This document shows positions 36,032-45,778 of a stretch of DNA of 64,000 nt, one piece after another. A program made the position numbers and the translations under genes. The DNA lies in contig JAFLBK010000003.1 in assembly GCA_017303335.1 (NCBI GenBank), forward strand, positions 62,001 to 126,000, given 5' to 3'. Numbering within the stretch: position 1 is the first letter of the stretch; every line of letters begins with the position of its first letter. The notes beneath the pieces are model-generated. The model was given only the letters and a program-made list of their open reading frames with translations, was not told where the DNA came from and searched no databases. Origin of the DNA: Chitinophagales bacterium. Its GTDB lineage: Bacteria; Bacteroidota; Bacteroidia; Chitinophagales; Chitinophagaceae.

Positions 36032-37600
36032 ATGCAAAAACTATTTTTCAATTTATTACTGTGCCTGACATTCCTGCCCTTAAGTGGCTTTGAATGTTCA
36101 AAGAAAAATTCTACGGCACCGCCGCCAGGGCAAATAAAAGCATCAGCTTATGCGCCAGCCGCACCTGTATTAAAAGGAATGGCGGCAAACCCATTTCTTC
36201 GTGTTGTGGTACAAATTTTTTCCGGCAACCCGGAGCAGCAATACAGAAAAATACAATGTACAATAAACGCTGTTGGATTGAGTGAAGTGCAGAAAGTGGA
36301 TGCGTATTTATCAGGTGAAGCATTTGCTGCCACCAATCTTGTCGGCACAGTTAATCCTACTTCCACAACATTTGATATTCCTGTTACGGCAAACCTGCAG
36401 CCCGGCATCCATTTTATATGGCTGAGTGTTGTGTTGAAAAATGATGCTGCACTGAATAATAAAATTGAACTGCATTCTACAAAACTGATTGATGCTGCTT
36501 CAAAAGAACTGGAAATTGACCAAGGCCCTTCTGCTTATACAAAACTTACCGGTGTGGCCGTTCGCAAAGCTGGAGATGATAATGTAAACACCTATCGTAT
36601 TCCGGGAATTGTTCAAACAGACAGGGGCACCCTGCTTTCTGTGTATGACATCCGCTACAATAACAGTGCAGATTTGCCCGGTAATATTGATGTAGGCATG
36701 AGCCGCAGCACTGATAACGGTAAAACATGGGAGCCGATGAAAATAATTATGGATATGGGCGCCCCGCATGAAAACAATGGTATCGGCGACCCTGCAATTT
36801 TATTTGACCCTGTGACAAAAAAAATATGGGTGGCTGCGTTGTGGAGCAAGGGCAACCGTTCTATTGCCGGCTCTATTGGCGGCATATCTCCTGATTCCAC
36901 CGGCCAGTTTGTATTAGTAAGCAGTACAGATGATGGGGTAACATGGTCGGCGCCCTATACCATTACGCCGCAGATAAAAGAACCTGCATGGAAAATATTT
37001 TTTAACGGCCCAGGCAACGGCATTACCATGCAGGATGGTAAATTAGTTTTTGCCGCACAATACTGGACATCATCAAATGTTCCCTACTCAACCATTATTT
37101 ACAGCGATAACCAGGGTAGTACATGGAAAGGAAAAATCCTGGGGCCAAAATCGAACACTACCGAAAGCCAGGTGGTGGAAACCATACCGGGTACACTGAT
37201 GCTGAACATGAGGGATAACCGGGGAAGCTTTAGAAGTGTGGCAACAACCTCAAACATGGGTACAAACTGGACAGAACATTCCACATCATACAACACATTA
37301 CCCGACCCAGTATGTATGGGCAGCTTGATAAAAGCAAAAGTGAATGTAAACGGAACCCTGAAAGATGTTTTGTTTTTCAGCAACCCCAATTCATCATCGG
37401 GCAGGGTGAATATAACGATTAAAGCAAGTTTGGATTTAGGGCAAACCTGGTTACCTGCCAATCAATTGTTGATTGATGAAAGGCAATGTTACGGTTATTC
37501 ATCTCTTACAAAGATTGATGATAACACAGTTGGAATATTGTATGAAGGAACAAAGGATTTATACTTTGTAAAAGTGGCAGTAAGTGAAATAATAAAGTAA
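36032..37600 (+). CDS. Exo-alpha-sialidase (GH33), intact
   Basis: A 522-residue sialidase. An N-terminal signal (MQKLFFNLLLCLTFLPLSGF, then Cys22; lipoprotein-like but not a perfect lipobox) is followed by a beta-sandwich N-terminal sialidase domain (about 40-165) and the six-bladed catalytic domain. YRIPGIV (188-194) holds the active-site arginine, DIRYN the acidic residue, and Asp-boxes appear as STDNGKTW, STDDGVTW and SDNQGSTW, with two degenerate ones. It releases terminal sialic acid from glycans at the surface or periplasm, feeding the NanM/NanA steps. Confidence 0.92.
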   Translation: MQKLFFNLLLCLTFLPLSGFECSKKNSTAPPPGQIKASAYAPAAPVLKGMAANPFLRVVVQIFSGNPEQQYRKIQCTINAVGLSEVQKVDAYLSGEAFAATNLVGTVNPTSTTFDIPVTANLQPGIHFIWLSVVLKNDAALNNKIELHSTKLIDAASKELEIDQGPSAYTKLTGVAVRKAGDDNVNTYRIPGIVQTDRGTLLSVYDIRYNNSADLPGNIDVGMSRSTDNGKTWEPMKIIMDMGAPHENNGIGDPAILFDPVTKKIWVAALWSKGNRSIAGSIGGISPDSTGQFVLVSSTDDGVTWSAPYTITPQIKEPAWKIFFNGPGNGITMQDGKLVFAAQYWTSSNVPYSTIIYSDNQGSTWKGKILGPKSNTTESQVVETIPGTLMLNMRDNRGSFRSVATTSNMGTNWTEHSTSYNTLPDPVCMGSLIKAKVNVNGTLKDVLFFSNPNSSSGRVNITIKASLDLGQTWLPANQLLIDERQCYGYSSLTKIDDNTVGILYEGTKDLYFVKVAVSEIIK

Positions 37601-37627
37601 GACGAGAATTAACTCATAAACTATTAG

Positions 37628-38788
37628 ATGAAATACACATTATTAATCTTCATTGCAGCTTTTAGTTTCAGTAATAGTATTGCCCAATACAAAACTATTC
37701 CTGTTTTTGTCTCAGGAACGGAAGGCCACAAAAGTTACCGCATTCCGGCAATCATTTCATTGCCCAATGGCGAACTGCTGGCTTTTGCCGAAGGCCGTGT
37801 ACATGGCGCCGGTGATTTCGGCGATATTAATATTGTATTAAAGCGAAGCACAGATAAAGGGAAAACATGGAGTGCACTGCAATATGTAGCAGAGTTTGAT
37901 ACACTGCAATGCGGCAACCCTGCACCTGTCGTAGATATAACTGACCCTCTGTATCCGCAGGGCCGCATCTTTCTTTTTTAAAACACCGGAAACAATCATG
38001 AGGGTGAAGTGAGAAAAGGAAAGGGTTACAAACAGGTTTGGTATAAAACTTCAACAGATGGCGGCCACACATGGACAGAGCCAACAGATATTACATTACA
38101 GGTACACCGCCCTAATTATCCGCAGGCAAATGCTGCTTATGATTTTAAGGAAGACTGGCGAACCTATGCCAACACACCCGGCCATGCCATGCAGTTTAAA
38201 AGTGGTAAGTATAAAGGAAGAATTTATGTAGCGGCCAATCATTCTGCGGGAGGGCCACAAAAACAGGCAGAAGACTACGATGCACATGGATTTTACACTG
38301 ACGACCACGGTAAAACATTCCATCTTGGGGCCAGTTTAAATATTCCCGGCAGCAATGAATCTATGGCTACGGAATTAAGTGATGGTAAATTAATGTTTAA
38401 CAGCCGCAATCAGAAAGGCGATATACGGGCAAGGATTGTGTGTATCAGCAGCAATGGCGGCCAAACATGGGACACTACTTATTTTGATAAAAATCTTCCT
38501 GACCCTGTTTGCCAGGCAAGCATCCTTACAATTGGAAAAAAGAAGATGAAAAACATACTGGCCTTTTGTAATGCTGCCGATGAAAAAAGAAGAGATAACC
38601 TAACACTACGTATCAGTTTTGATGAAGGAATAAGCTGGAAGAAAAGTTTTATGATTTATAATAATTCCAATCAACGGGATGCAGCGGCTTATTCAGATAT
38701 AGTGAAGGTTGCAAAGAAAGAGATTGGTGTTTTGTACGAAAAGGACAATTATTCGCAGATTGTTTTCACCATTGTAAAATGGAAGTAA
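37628..38788 (+). pseudogene. Second sialidase (GH33), interrupted by one in-frame stop
   Basis: Two collinear pieces in the same frame (37628-37981 and 38009-38788, joined through 37982-38008) together give a normal sialidase of about 386 codons: signal peptide, YRIPAIISLP, Asp-boxes STDKGKTW, STDGGHTW, SNGGQTW, and DNLTLRISFDEGISW. The only defect is TAA at 37979-37981, in RIFLF-stop-NTGNNHEG, where sialidases normally have Tyr; a single change from TAT or TAC explains it. Either a recent nonsense mutation or a sequencing error. The rest is undecayed. Confidence 0.85.
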
Positions 38789-38802
38789 TTAAAAAGATAA
38801 AA

Positions 38803-39984
38803 ATGAGTTACACAAAAACAGATTTAATTGCTTTAAAAGATTTTTACAGCAACCAGTTACTAAAAAATACTGTTCCCTTTTGGTTCCCCCGTTCTTTTGA
38901 CAAGGAATGCGGAGGTTTTTTATTGATGAGAGATGCAGACGGCAGCCTGATTGATGATGATAAAGCTGTATGGATTCAGGGAAGGGCAACATGGCTCTTA
39001 TCAACTTTGTATAATGCAGTTGAGAAAAAGCAGGAATGGCTGGATGGGGCTAAACTCGGTTATGATTTTTTAAACAGGCATTGCTTTGATACCGATGGCC
39101 AGATGTTTTTTCATGTAACAAGAGATGGAAGGCCTATAAGAAAGCGGCGATATTTTTTCTCTGAAACATTTTATGTGATTGCTGCTGCAGCTTATGCAAA
39201 GGCAAGTGGTGATGAAGAAGCTGCTAATAAAGCCAGGCTGGTTTTTGGAAAATGTATTGAGTATGCCACTACCCCAGGCCTGTTACCGCCAAAGTTTACC
39301 AACACCCGGCCTTCAAAAGGTATCGGTGTTCCTATGATTTTAATAAACACGGCACATCAATTACGGGAAACCATTGGCGACCCCCGCTGTGATGAATGGA
39401 TAGAAAAGTGGATAACAGAGATAGAGAGAGATTTTGTAAAGGATGATATTAAATGTGTGATGGAGCAGGTAGCTCCGGATGGCAGCATCATTGACCATAT
39501 TGATGGAAGAACGCTGAACCCCGGACATGCCATTGAAGGTGCCTGGTTTATTTTGCATGAAGCTATTCATAAAAACAATGATAAGCGGTTGATTGATTTG
39601 GGCTGCCGCATGATTGATTATATGTGGGAAAGGGGTTGGGACAAAGAGTACGGCGGCATTCTCTATTTCCGTGATGTATATAATAAACCGGTGCAGGAAT
39701 ATTGGCAGGATATGAAAATGTGGTGGCCGCATAATGAAACTATTATTGCTACACTGCTTGCTTACCTGATGACAGGTAATGATAAATATGCCGTCATGCA
39801 CAAGCAGGTGCATGATTACGCCTACAAACATTTTCATGATGAAAAGAATGGCGAATGGTTTGGCTATCTCCACCGGGATGGCACATTGGCACAACCGGCG
39901 AAAGGAAATTTATACAAAGGCCCATTTCATTTACCACGGCAGGAATGGTATTGTATGCAGGTATTAAATGAATATTTAAAATGA
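38803..39984 (+). CDS. N-acylglucosamine 2-epimerase (ManNAc to GlcNAc)
   Basis: About 393 residues from ATG 38803; an earlier ATG at 38779 overlaps the preceding gene. An AGE-family (alpha/alpha)6 barrel: PFWFPRSFDKECGGFLLMRD, ADGSIIDHIDGRTLNPGHAIEGAWF with the catalytic histidine, WDKEYGGILYFRD and WPHNETIIATLLAY. In Bacteroides, an AGE-type epimerase converts non-phosphorylated ManNAc from NanA into GlcNAc, which is then phosphorylated by a ROK kinase; the same step is expected here. No ROK kinase gene is in the window. Confidence 0.9.
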   Translation: MSYTKTDLIALKDFYSNQLLKNTVPFWFPRSFDKECGGFLLMRDADGSLIDDDKAVWIQGRATWLLSTLYNAVEKKQEWLDGAKLGYDFLNRHCFDTDGQMFFHVTRDGRPIRKRRYFFSETFYVIAAAAYAKASGDEEAANKARLVFGKCIEYATTPGLLPPKFTNTRPSKGIGVPMILINTAHQLRETIGDPRCDEWIEKWITEIERDFVKDDIKCVMEQVAPDGSIIDHIDGRTLNPGHAIEGAWFILHEAIHKNNDKRLIDLGCRMIDYMWERGWDKEYGGILYFRDVYNKPVQEYWQDMKMWWPHNETIIATLLAYLMTGNDKYAVMHKQVHDYAYKHFHDEKNGEWFGYLHRDGTLAQPAKGNLYKGPFHLPRQEWYCMQVLNEYLK

Positions 39985-39985
39985 T

Positions 39986-41485
39986 ATGCGGGTAATTTGT
40001 TCCATATTGCTTCTTTTCCCTTTGTCTGCTTTTTCACAATTAGAGATTGCAAAAGTATTTTCCTCCAATATGATTTTGCAGCGAGACGAGCCTGTTACTG
40101 TATGGGGAAAAGCTGCTCCGGGAAAAATTGTTGAAATAAACCTGGGTGTCATTATTCGTAAGACGGCGGTTGGTAAAGATTCAGTATGGAAGGTCTCCCT
40201 GCCAAAGCAACCTGCCAGTAATCAACCACAATCTTTACTGATAAGCAGTGGCGATACGGTCGTACAGTTTCACAATATTCTCATTGGCGATGTATGGATT
40301 TGCATCGGCCAGAGCAATATGGAGTGGCCCGTAATGAAGGAGATGTATTACAAAGAGGAGATAAAGAACAGCTACCAGCCATTTCTTCGTTTGTATAACC
40401 CAACCTATGCCGGGAAAAATACATTCAACGTTTCATTTACAGACTCCATTGTTCAAAATCTTACTCTTGAAAAATTTTATAAAGGGCAATGGCAAACCTG
40501 CGACAGTAATTCATTTAAACCAATGAGTGCTGTGGGGTATTATTTTGGTAAAAAAATAGCGAATGAAATAAATGTCCCGATTGGGCTGATAAATATATCT
40601 ATCGGCGGTGCACCACTGGAAACATTTATTGATAAAGAGGTTTTAAAACAGAATAAACAATTTTCCGGTAAAGTAAATGGGGATTGGTTAGGGAATAATG
40701 CTTTACCTGTTTGGATAAAAGAAAGAGGAAAACAGAATGTGGGTCAGTTGTCTGATGTGCCTGCAGATGAAAATGGAAAGAATCATGCATTCAAACCCGG
40801 CTTTGCGTATGATGCTGGTATTAAGTCATTGCTTTCATTACCGGTGAAAGGAATTGTTTGCTACCAGGGGGAAAGCAATGCCCAGGAAATAGAACGGGTT
40901 AATGAATATGCAGCTTTATCTGCGTTGATGGTTAGCGATTACAGGAAGAAGTGGAAACAACTGCAACTGCCTTTCTATTTTGTCCAGTTGTCATCCATTG
41001 ATACTGTAAAATACAAAGGTGAGCTTTGGCCGCAGTTTCGTAATGAACAAAGAAAGATGCTGCAACTTATTCCTAACAGTGGCATGGCCGTTTGCAGTGA
41101 TATTGGCGCAAAGGACGATGTGCATCCAACTAATAAAAAAGATGTAGGTGAGCGGTTAGCAAGATGGGCGTTAAATAAAACATATACACAAAAAATTGTT
41201 CCCTCAGGCCCACTGCCATTAAAAGCAACCTATTCAAATGGCAAAGTGATTGTATCGTTTGAATACATAGCAAAAGGACTGAAAATATCGGATGGTAAAC
41301 CGCTCAGAGGGTTTTCAATTGATGGAATGAATGATACCAAAGCTATCATTGGCGATAACGGCATAATCATTCCTGTAAACACTAAGCCACAATACATCTA
41401 TTACGGCTGGAAACCATTTAGTGATGGGAATCTTATTAATTCTGAGAATCTCCCTGCCTCAACATTTAAAATACCAGTAAAATAA
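39986..41485 (+). CDS. Sialate O-acetylesterase
   Basis: A 499-residue SGNH-type esterase with signal peptide (MRVICSILLLFPLSAFSQ). FSSNMILQRDEPVTVWGKA is the family N-terminus, DVWICIGQSNMEWPV the nucleophile block (Ser in GQSNM), VCYQGESNA the third block, and DDVHPTNKKDVGERLA the catalytic Asp-His. It removes O-acetyl groups that block sialidase and lyase action, in the periplasm or at the surface. It starts 1 bp after the 2-epimerase gene and abuts the next ATG directly. Confidence 0.9.
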   Translation: MRVICSILLLFPLSAFSQLEIAKVFSSNMILQRDEPVTVWGKAAPGKIVEINLGVIIRKTAVGKDSVWKVSLPKQPASNQPQSLLISSGDTVVQFHNILIGDVWICIGQSNMEWPVMKEMYYKEEIKNSYQPFLRLYNPTYAGKNTFNVSFTDSIVQNLTLEKFYKGQWQTCDSNSFKPMSAVGYYFGKKIANEINVPIGLINISIGGAPLETFIDKEVLKQNKQFSGKVNGDWLGNNALPVWIKERGKQNVGQLSDVPADENGKNHAFKPGFAYDAGIKSLLSLPVKGIVCYQGESNAQEIERVNEYAALSALMVSDYRKKWKQLQLPFYFVQLSSIDTVKYKGELWPQFRNEQRKMLQLIPNSGMAVCSDIGAKDDVHPTNKKDVGERLARWALNKTYTQKIVPSGPLPLKATYSNGKVIVSFEYIAKGLKISDGKPLRGFSIDGMNDTKAIIGDNGIIIPVNTKPQYIYYGWKPFSDGNLINSENLPASTFKIPVK

Positions 41486-43408
41486 ATGACAACAACAATT
41501 CAAACATCTCACACATTTACTTCATTTGAAAAAATACCTGTAACTATTTTCAGCGATGCACAGGAAGCCTGTAAGGCGGTAGCCATTGAAATAGCCGAGC
41601 TTATCCGTTCAAAACAACGGGAAGGTTCTAATACTGTACTGGGATTGGCAACAGGCGCCACACCCAAAAAAATATACCAGCAACTGATACAGATGTATCG
41701 GGAAGAAGGCTTGAGTTTTAAAAATGTTATTTGTTTTAACCTGGATGAATACTTCCCCATTTCTGGTGAATCCATACAGAGTTACAAATACTTTATGCAG
41801 GAGAATTTGTTTAATCATATAGACATTGAGCCTGACAACTGCCATATTCTGGATGGCGAAATAGGTTTGGAAAATATTAAACAACACTGCGAACACTATG
41901 AAGGGTTGATAAAAACTGCTGGTGGCATTGACTTTCAACTATTGGGCATAGGCAGAAATGGGCATATTGGTTTTAACGAACCCGGTTCTCACATTAGCTC
42001 AGTTACCCGCCTTATAACGCTTGACAGGATAACCCGTTCTGACGCAGCAATAGACTTCTCCGGGATAGCTAATGTACCCCGGAAAGCAATTACGATGGGA
42101 GTAAATACCATACTCAGCGCCAAACGAATTGTCCTGCTGGCATGGGGCGAAAGAAAAGCAGAAATTATTAAGCTGGCAGTTGAAGGGCCTGTTTCGGAGT
42201 TTGTACCTGCTTCTTATTTGCAGGCGCACCAAAATACTTCTTTTGTTTTGGATGATGCAGCCGCTGCACTCCTTACACGAAAAAAGGCGCCCTGGTTAAC
42301 CGAAGATGTAGAATGGACAAAGCAAATGATAAAGAAGGCAGTAATTCATCTTGCTTTATCATGCGAAAAGCCAATACTAAAGCTTACGAACAACGATTAC
42401 AACGAAAATGGATTAAGCAGTTTGCTGGTTTTACATGGCAACGCTTATGATATAAATATCAAAGTATTTAACTGGCTGCAACACACCATTACAGGCTGGC
42501 CTGGCGGCAAGCCGGGCGCAGACGATACACACCGGCCTGAAAGAGCAACACCTTCAAGAAAAAGGGTGCTGATATTTAGTCCGCATCCTGATGATGATAT
42601 TATCTCAATGGGAGGTACATTTCAACGGCTGGCCGACCAGGGGCATGAAGTTCATGTGGCCTATCAAACCAGCGGCAATATTGCCGTGGCTGATGATGAA
42701 GCTTTTCGCTTTGTTGAATTTGTGAAAGACTTCAATAAGCAATTTCAAATCAACTCTCCTGAATTAGAAAAAATATTTAATGGCTCGGATTCTTTTCTGA
42801 AACAAAAGAAAAGTGGAGAAACGGATATTAAGGAATTACGGTTTGTAAAAGGTTTAATAAGAAAAGGCGAGGCCAGGAACACTTGCCGCTTTGTTGGTAT
42901 TCCGGATGATAATATTCATTATCTCAACCTGCCGTTTTATGAAACAGGTACAGTAGAAAAGAAACCTATTGGAGAAGACGATGTAAATATTATTGCTTCA
43001 TTGATACAAAAAATAAAGCCACACCAAATATTTGCTGCCGGCGACCTGGCAGACCCACATGGCACACATAAAGTTTGCCTTGATGGAATATTTGAAGCTA
43101 TTAAGAGAATAAAACATCTTGAGTTTATGAAAGATTGCTGGTTGTGGCTTTACAAAGGCGCCTGGGCAGAATGGGATATTGATGTGATTGAAATGGCTGT
43201 GCCCATGAGCCCTGAGCAGGTACTGAAAAAGCGATATGGGATTTTCAAGCATCAGTCGCAAAAAGATGGAGTTGTTTTTCAAGGAACCGACAGCAGGGAA
43301 TTTTGGCAACGGGCAGAGGAAAGAAACAGGGCTACTGCTACACTCTATAATAAGCTTGGCTTAGCAGAGTACGAAGCAATGGAAGCCTTTGTAAGATGGC
43401 CTTTTTAA
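41486..43408 (+). CDS. nagB: Glucosamine-6-phosphate deaminase fused to PIG-L deacetylase
   Basis: A 640-residue two-domain enzyme. Residues 1-275 are NagB: LATGATPKKIYQQL, NLDEYFPI (acid/base Asp), LGIGRNGHIGFNEP (catalytic His). Residues 350-635 are a PIG-L/LmbE metal-dependent deacetylase: VLIFSPHPDDDIISMGG and DLADPHGTHKVCLDGI. NagB turns GlcN-6-P into Fru-6-P and ammonia; the attached domain may deacetylate an amino sugar, which could stand in for a separate NagA, absent here. This fusion is known in Bacteroidota. Cytosolic; ends the sialic-acid route. Confidence 0.9.
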   Translation: MTTTIQTSHTFTSFEKIPVTIFSDAQEACKAVAIEIAELIRSKQREGSNTVLGLATGATPKKIYQQLIQMYREEGLSFKNVICFNLDEYFPISGESIQSYKYFMQENLFNHIDIEPDNCHILDGEIGLENIKQHCEHYEGLIKTAGGIDFQLLGIGRNGHIGFNEPGSHISSVTRLITLDRITRSDAAIDFSGIANVPRKAITMGVNTILSAKRIVLLAWGERKAEIIKLAVEGPVSEFVPASYLQAHQNTSFVLDDAAAALLTRKKAPWLTEDVEWTKQMIKKAVIHLALSCEKPILKLTNNDYNENGLSSLLVLHGNAYDINIKVFNWLQHTITGWPGGKPGADDTHRPERATPSRKRVLIFSPHPDDDIISMGGTFQRLADQGHEVHVAYQTSGNIAVADDEAFRFVEFVKDFNKQFQINSPELEKIFNGSDSFLKQKKSGETDIKELRFVKGLIRKGEARNTCRFVGIPDDNIHYLNLPFYETGTVEKKPIGEDDVNIIASLIQKIKPHQIFAAGDLADPHGTHKVCLDGIFEAIKRIKHLEFMKDCWLWLYKGAWAEWDIDVIEMAVPMSPEQVLKKRYGIFKHQSQKDGVVFQGTDSREFWQRAEERNRATATLYNKLGLAEYEAMEAFVRWPF

Positions 43409-43473
43409 GGCTTAGTAATTTTAAAATTACCCATATTATAAAACTGCTTGTAATACATAAAATATTTTTTAGA

Positions 43474-45765
43474 ATGAAAAAATTATTATTCCTTCTTTTG
43501 AGTTTACCATTTGCTGGCTTTGCACAACAGACAGTAAACATAATACCACAACCGGTATCTATCAGGCAACAGTCCAGGGTTTTTGTGTTATCAGCAAACA
43601 CATCCATTCAATACAACCCTCAGCAAAAGGAATTAAAACCTATAGTTGATTTTTTGAACATGCAGATAAAGCATATTGCAGGGTTTATTTTACCTGTTAA
43701 TACTTCTAAGCCAACTATTTTCCAATTGAGCATTGAAAAACTGGCTGTAATTGGTGATGAGGGTTACGGGATGGACGTACATCCCAATAAAATAACAATT
43801 AAAGCAAACACCAAAGCAGGAATCATCTATGGTATTCAATCATTGCTTCAAACTCTGCCTGCTATACGCACCAATGCAAGGCTGGAAGTTCCCTGCATGA
43901 GCATTACCGATTATCCCCGTTTTAAATACCGGGGTATGCACCTGGATGTAAGCAGGCATTTCTTTAGTCCGGAGTTCATCAAAGAATACATTGATTTGAT
44001 GGCTTCTTATAAAATGAACACTTTTCATTGGCACCTTGTAGATGACCAGGGCTGGCGCATTGAAATTAAAAAATACCCAAACCTTACAGCTACCGGCGCA
44101 TGGCGGGTAGACCAAACTGATAAAATTTGGGGCAGTCGTCCGCAGGCAAAACCGGGTGAAGCAGCAACTTATGGCGGCTATTATACACAGGAGCAAATCA
44201 AAGACATTATTAATTATGCTGCTATCAGAAATGTAACCATCATACCGGAAATAGAAATGCCGGGGCATGTTGCTTCTGCCATTGCTTCGTATCCGCAATT
44301 AAGTTGTACACAACAACCGCAGCTTCTATTAACCGGCGGTAATTATTCTGGTATGTCAAGTAATTATTGTGCAGGCAACGATTCGGTTTTTGTTTTTCTG
44401 GAAAATATACTCAATGAAGTGCTGCACCTTTTTCCTTCAACTTACATACATATTGGTGGCGATGAAGTGGATAAAAGCCCCTGGAAAAATTGCAGCAAAT
44501 GTCAGGCAAGAATTAAAAAGGAAGGATTAAAAAACGAAGACGAACTGCAGAGCTATTTTATAAAGCGAATTGAAAAATTTCTCATCAGCAAAAAAAGAAA
44601 AATAATTGGCTGGGATGAAATATTGGAAGGCGGTCTTGCACCGGAAGCAACCGTAATGAGCTGGAGAGGCGAAACTGGCGGAATAGAAGCCGTTAAAATG
44701 AACCATGATGTAATTATGACTCCCGGCAAACCTGTTTATTTTGACCATTATCAGGCAGGACCTGAAGGAGAACCCATTGCCATTGGAGGAATGAATACAT
44801 TAAAGAATGTGTACGACTATGAACCCGTGCCTAAAGAACTAACTGCTGAAGAATCAAAATATATTTTAGGTGCACAGGCAAATTTATGGACAGAGTATAT
44901 TACCACAGCAGAACATGCCGAATACATGATACTGCCCCGTATGACTGCACTTGCAGAAGTGGTATGGAGCCTAAAAGAAAACAAAGATTGGAGCAGTTTC
45001 AATGAAAGGTTACAAAACCATTTTAAAGCATACGGTCAAAAAGGTTTGCATTACTGTCCGGGAAATTACATGGTTAGTATTAAACCTTCTTCTCAAAACG
45101 GAAAGTTGACAGTTAATCTCTCAACTGAAATAATAAATGCAGACATTTATTACACTACCGATGGTAGAGAGCCAACTCTCAGCAGTAATAGATACACGGC
45201 TCCGGTTGAAATAACTTCTTCTGTTTTATTAAAAGCATCTACCGTTATTAATGGCCGCATCATGGGTGTGCAGGCAGCCAGGCAAAGTTTTGTAATGCAC
45301 AGAGCCATTGCAAAGCCCGTTGAATATACTAATCCGGTAAGCCGCTATTATATGGCCGACGGGCCTAATTCTTTAACCGATGGCGTAAGAGGAACAAACG
45401 CTATTGGCAAATTCTGGCATGGCTTCAGCGCAAAGGATTTGATTGCTACGATTGATTTAGGCGAAACGAAGAATCTTCAAAACATAACATTGGGTTGTTT
45501 GCAGAATTACAGCGATTGGATTTTTCTTCCGCAATCGGTAAAGTTTGAAGCCTCTGTAAACGGGGCTGATTTCCAAGAAGTGCAAATCGTAAGCAATCCA
45601 ATCAGCATTAATGAGAAAAATGCACAGTTTGATTTTAAAGCATCTTTTCCTTTAAAGCAAGCAAGGTATATCCGGGTTACAGCAAAGAACAATCTTTGTC
45701 CGCCCGGCCACAGCGGCGCAGGAAAGCCGGGATGGATTTTCGCTGATGAAATAATTGTTGATTAA
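43474..45765 (+). CDS. Beta-N-acetylhexosaminidase (GH20)
   Basis: About 763 residues from ATG 43474, which begins a signal peptide (MKKLLFLLLSLPFAGFAQ); a longer frame starts inside the preceding gene. GH20b N-terminal domain (20-145), GH20 TIM barrel (150-490) with the catalytic pair Asp330-Glu331 in HIGGDEVDKSPW, and a C-terminal region with a chitobiase-like sandwich (IYYTTDGREPT) and an F5/8-type module (about 620-763). It removes terminal GlcNAc or GalNAc from glycans after sialic acid and galactose are gone. Confidence 0.92.
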   Translation: MKKLLFLLLSLPFAGFAQQTVNIIPQPVSIRQQSRVFVLSANTSIQYNPQQKELKPIVDFLNMQIKHIAGFILPVNTSKPTIFQLSIEKLAVIGDEGYGMDVHPNKITIKANTKAGIIYGIQSLLQTLPAIRTNARLEVPCMSITDYPRFKYRGMHLDVSRHFFSPEFIKEYIDLMASYKMNTFHWHLVDDQGWRIEIKKYPNLTATGAWRVDQTDKIWGSRPQAKPGEAATYGGYYTQEQIKDIINYAAIRNVTIIPEIEMPGHVASAIASYPQLSCTQQPQLLLTGGNYSGMSSNYCAGNDSVFVFLENILNEVLHLFPSTYIHIGGDEVDKSPWKNCSKCQARIKKEGLKNEDELQSYFIKRIEKFLISKKRKIIGWDEILEGGLAPEATVMSWRGETGGIEAVKMNHDVIMTPGKPVYFDHYQAGPEGEPIAIGGMNTLKNVYDYEPVPKELTAEESKYILGAQANLWTEYITTAEHAEYMILPRMTALAEVVWSLKENKDWSSFNERLQNHFKAYGQKGLHYCPGNYMVSIKPSSQNGKLTVNLSTEIINADIYYTTDGREPTLSSNRYTAPVEITSSVLLKASTVINGRIMGVQAARQSFVMHRAIAKPVEYTNPVSRYYMADGPNSLTDGVRGTNAIGKFWHGFSAKDLIATIDLGETKNLQNITLGCLQNYSDWIFLPQSVKFEASVNGADFQEVQIVSNPISINEKNAQFDFKASFPLKQARYIRVTAKNNLCPPGHSGAGKPGWIFADEIIVD

Positions 45766-45778
45766 TTAAACAAATATT

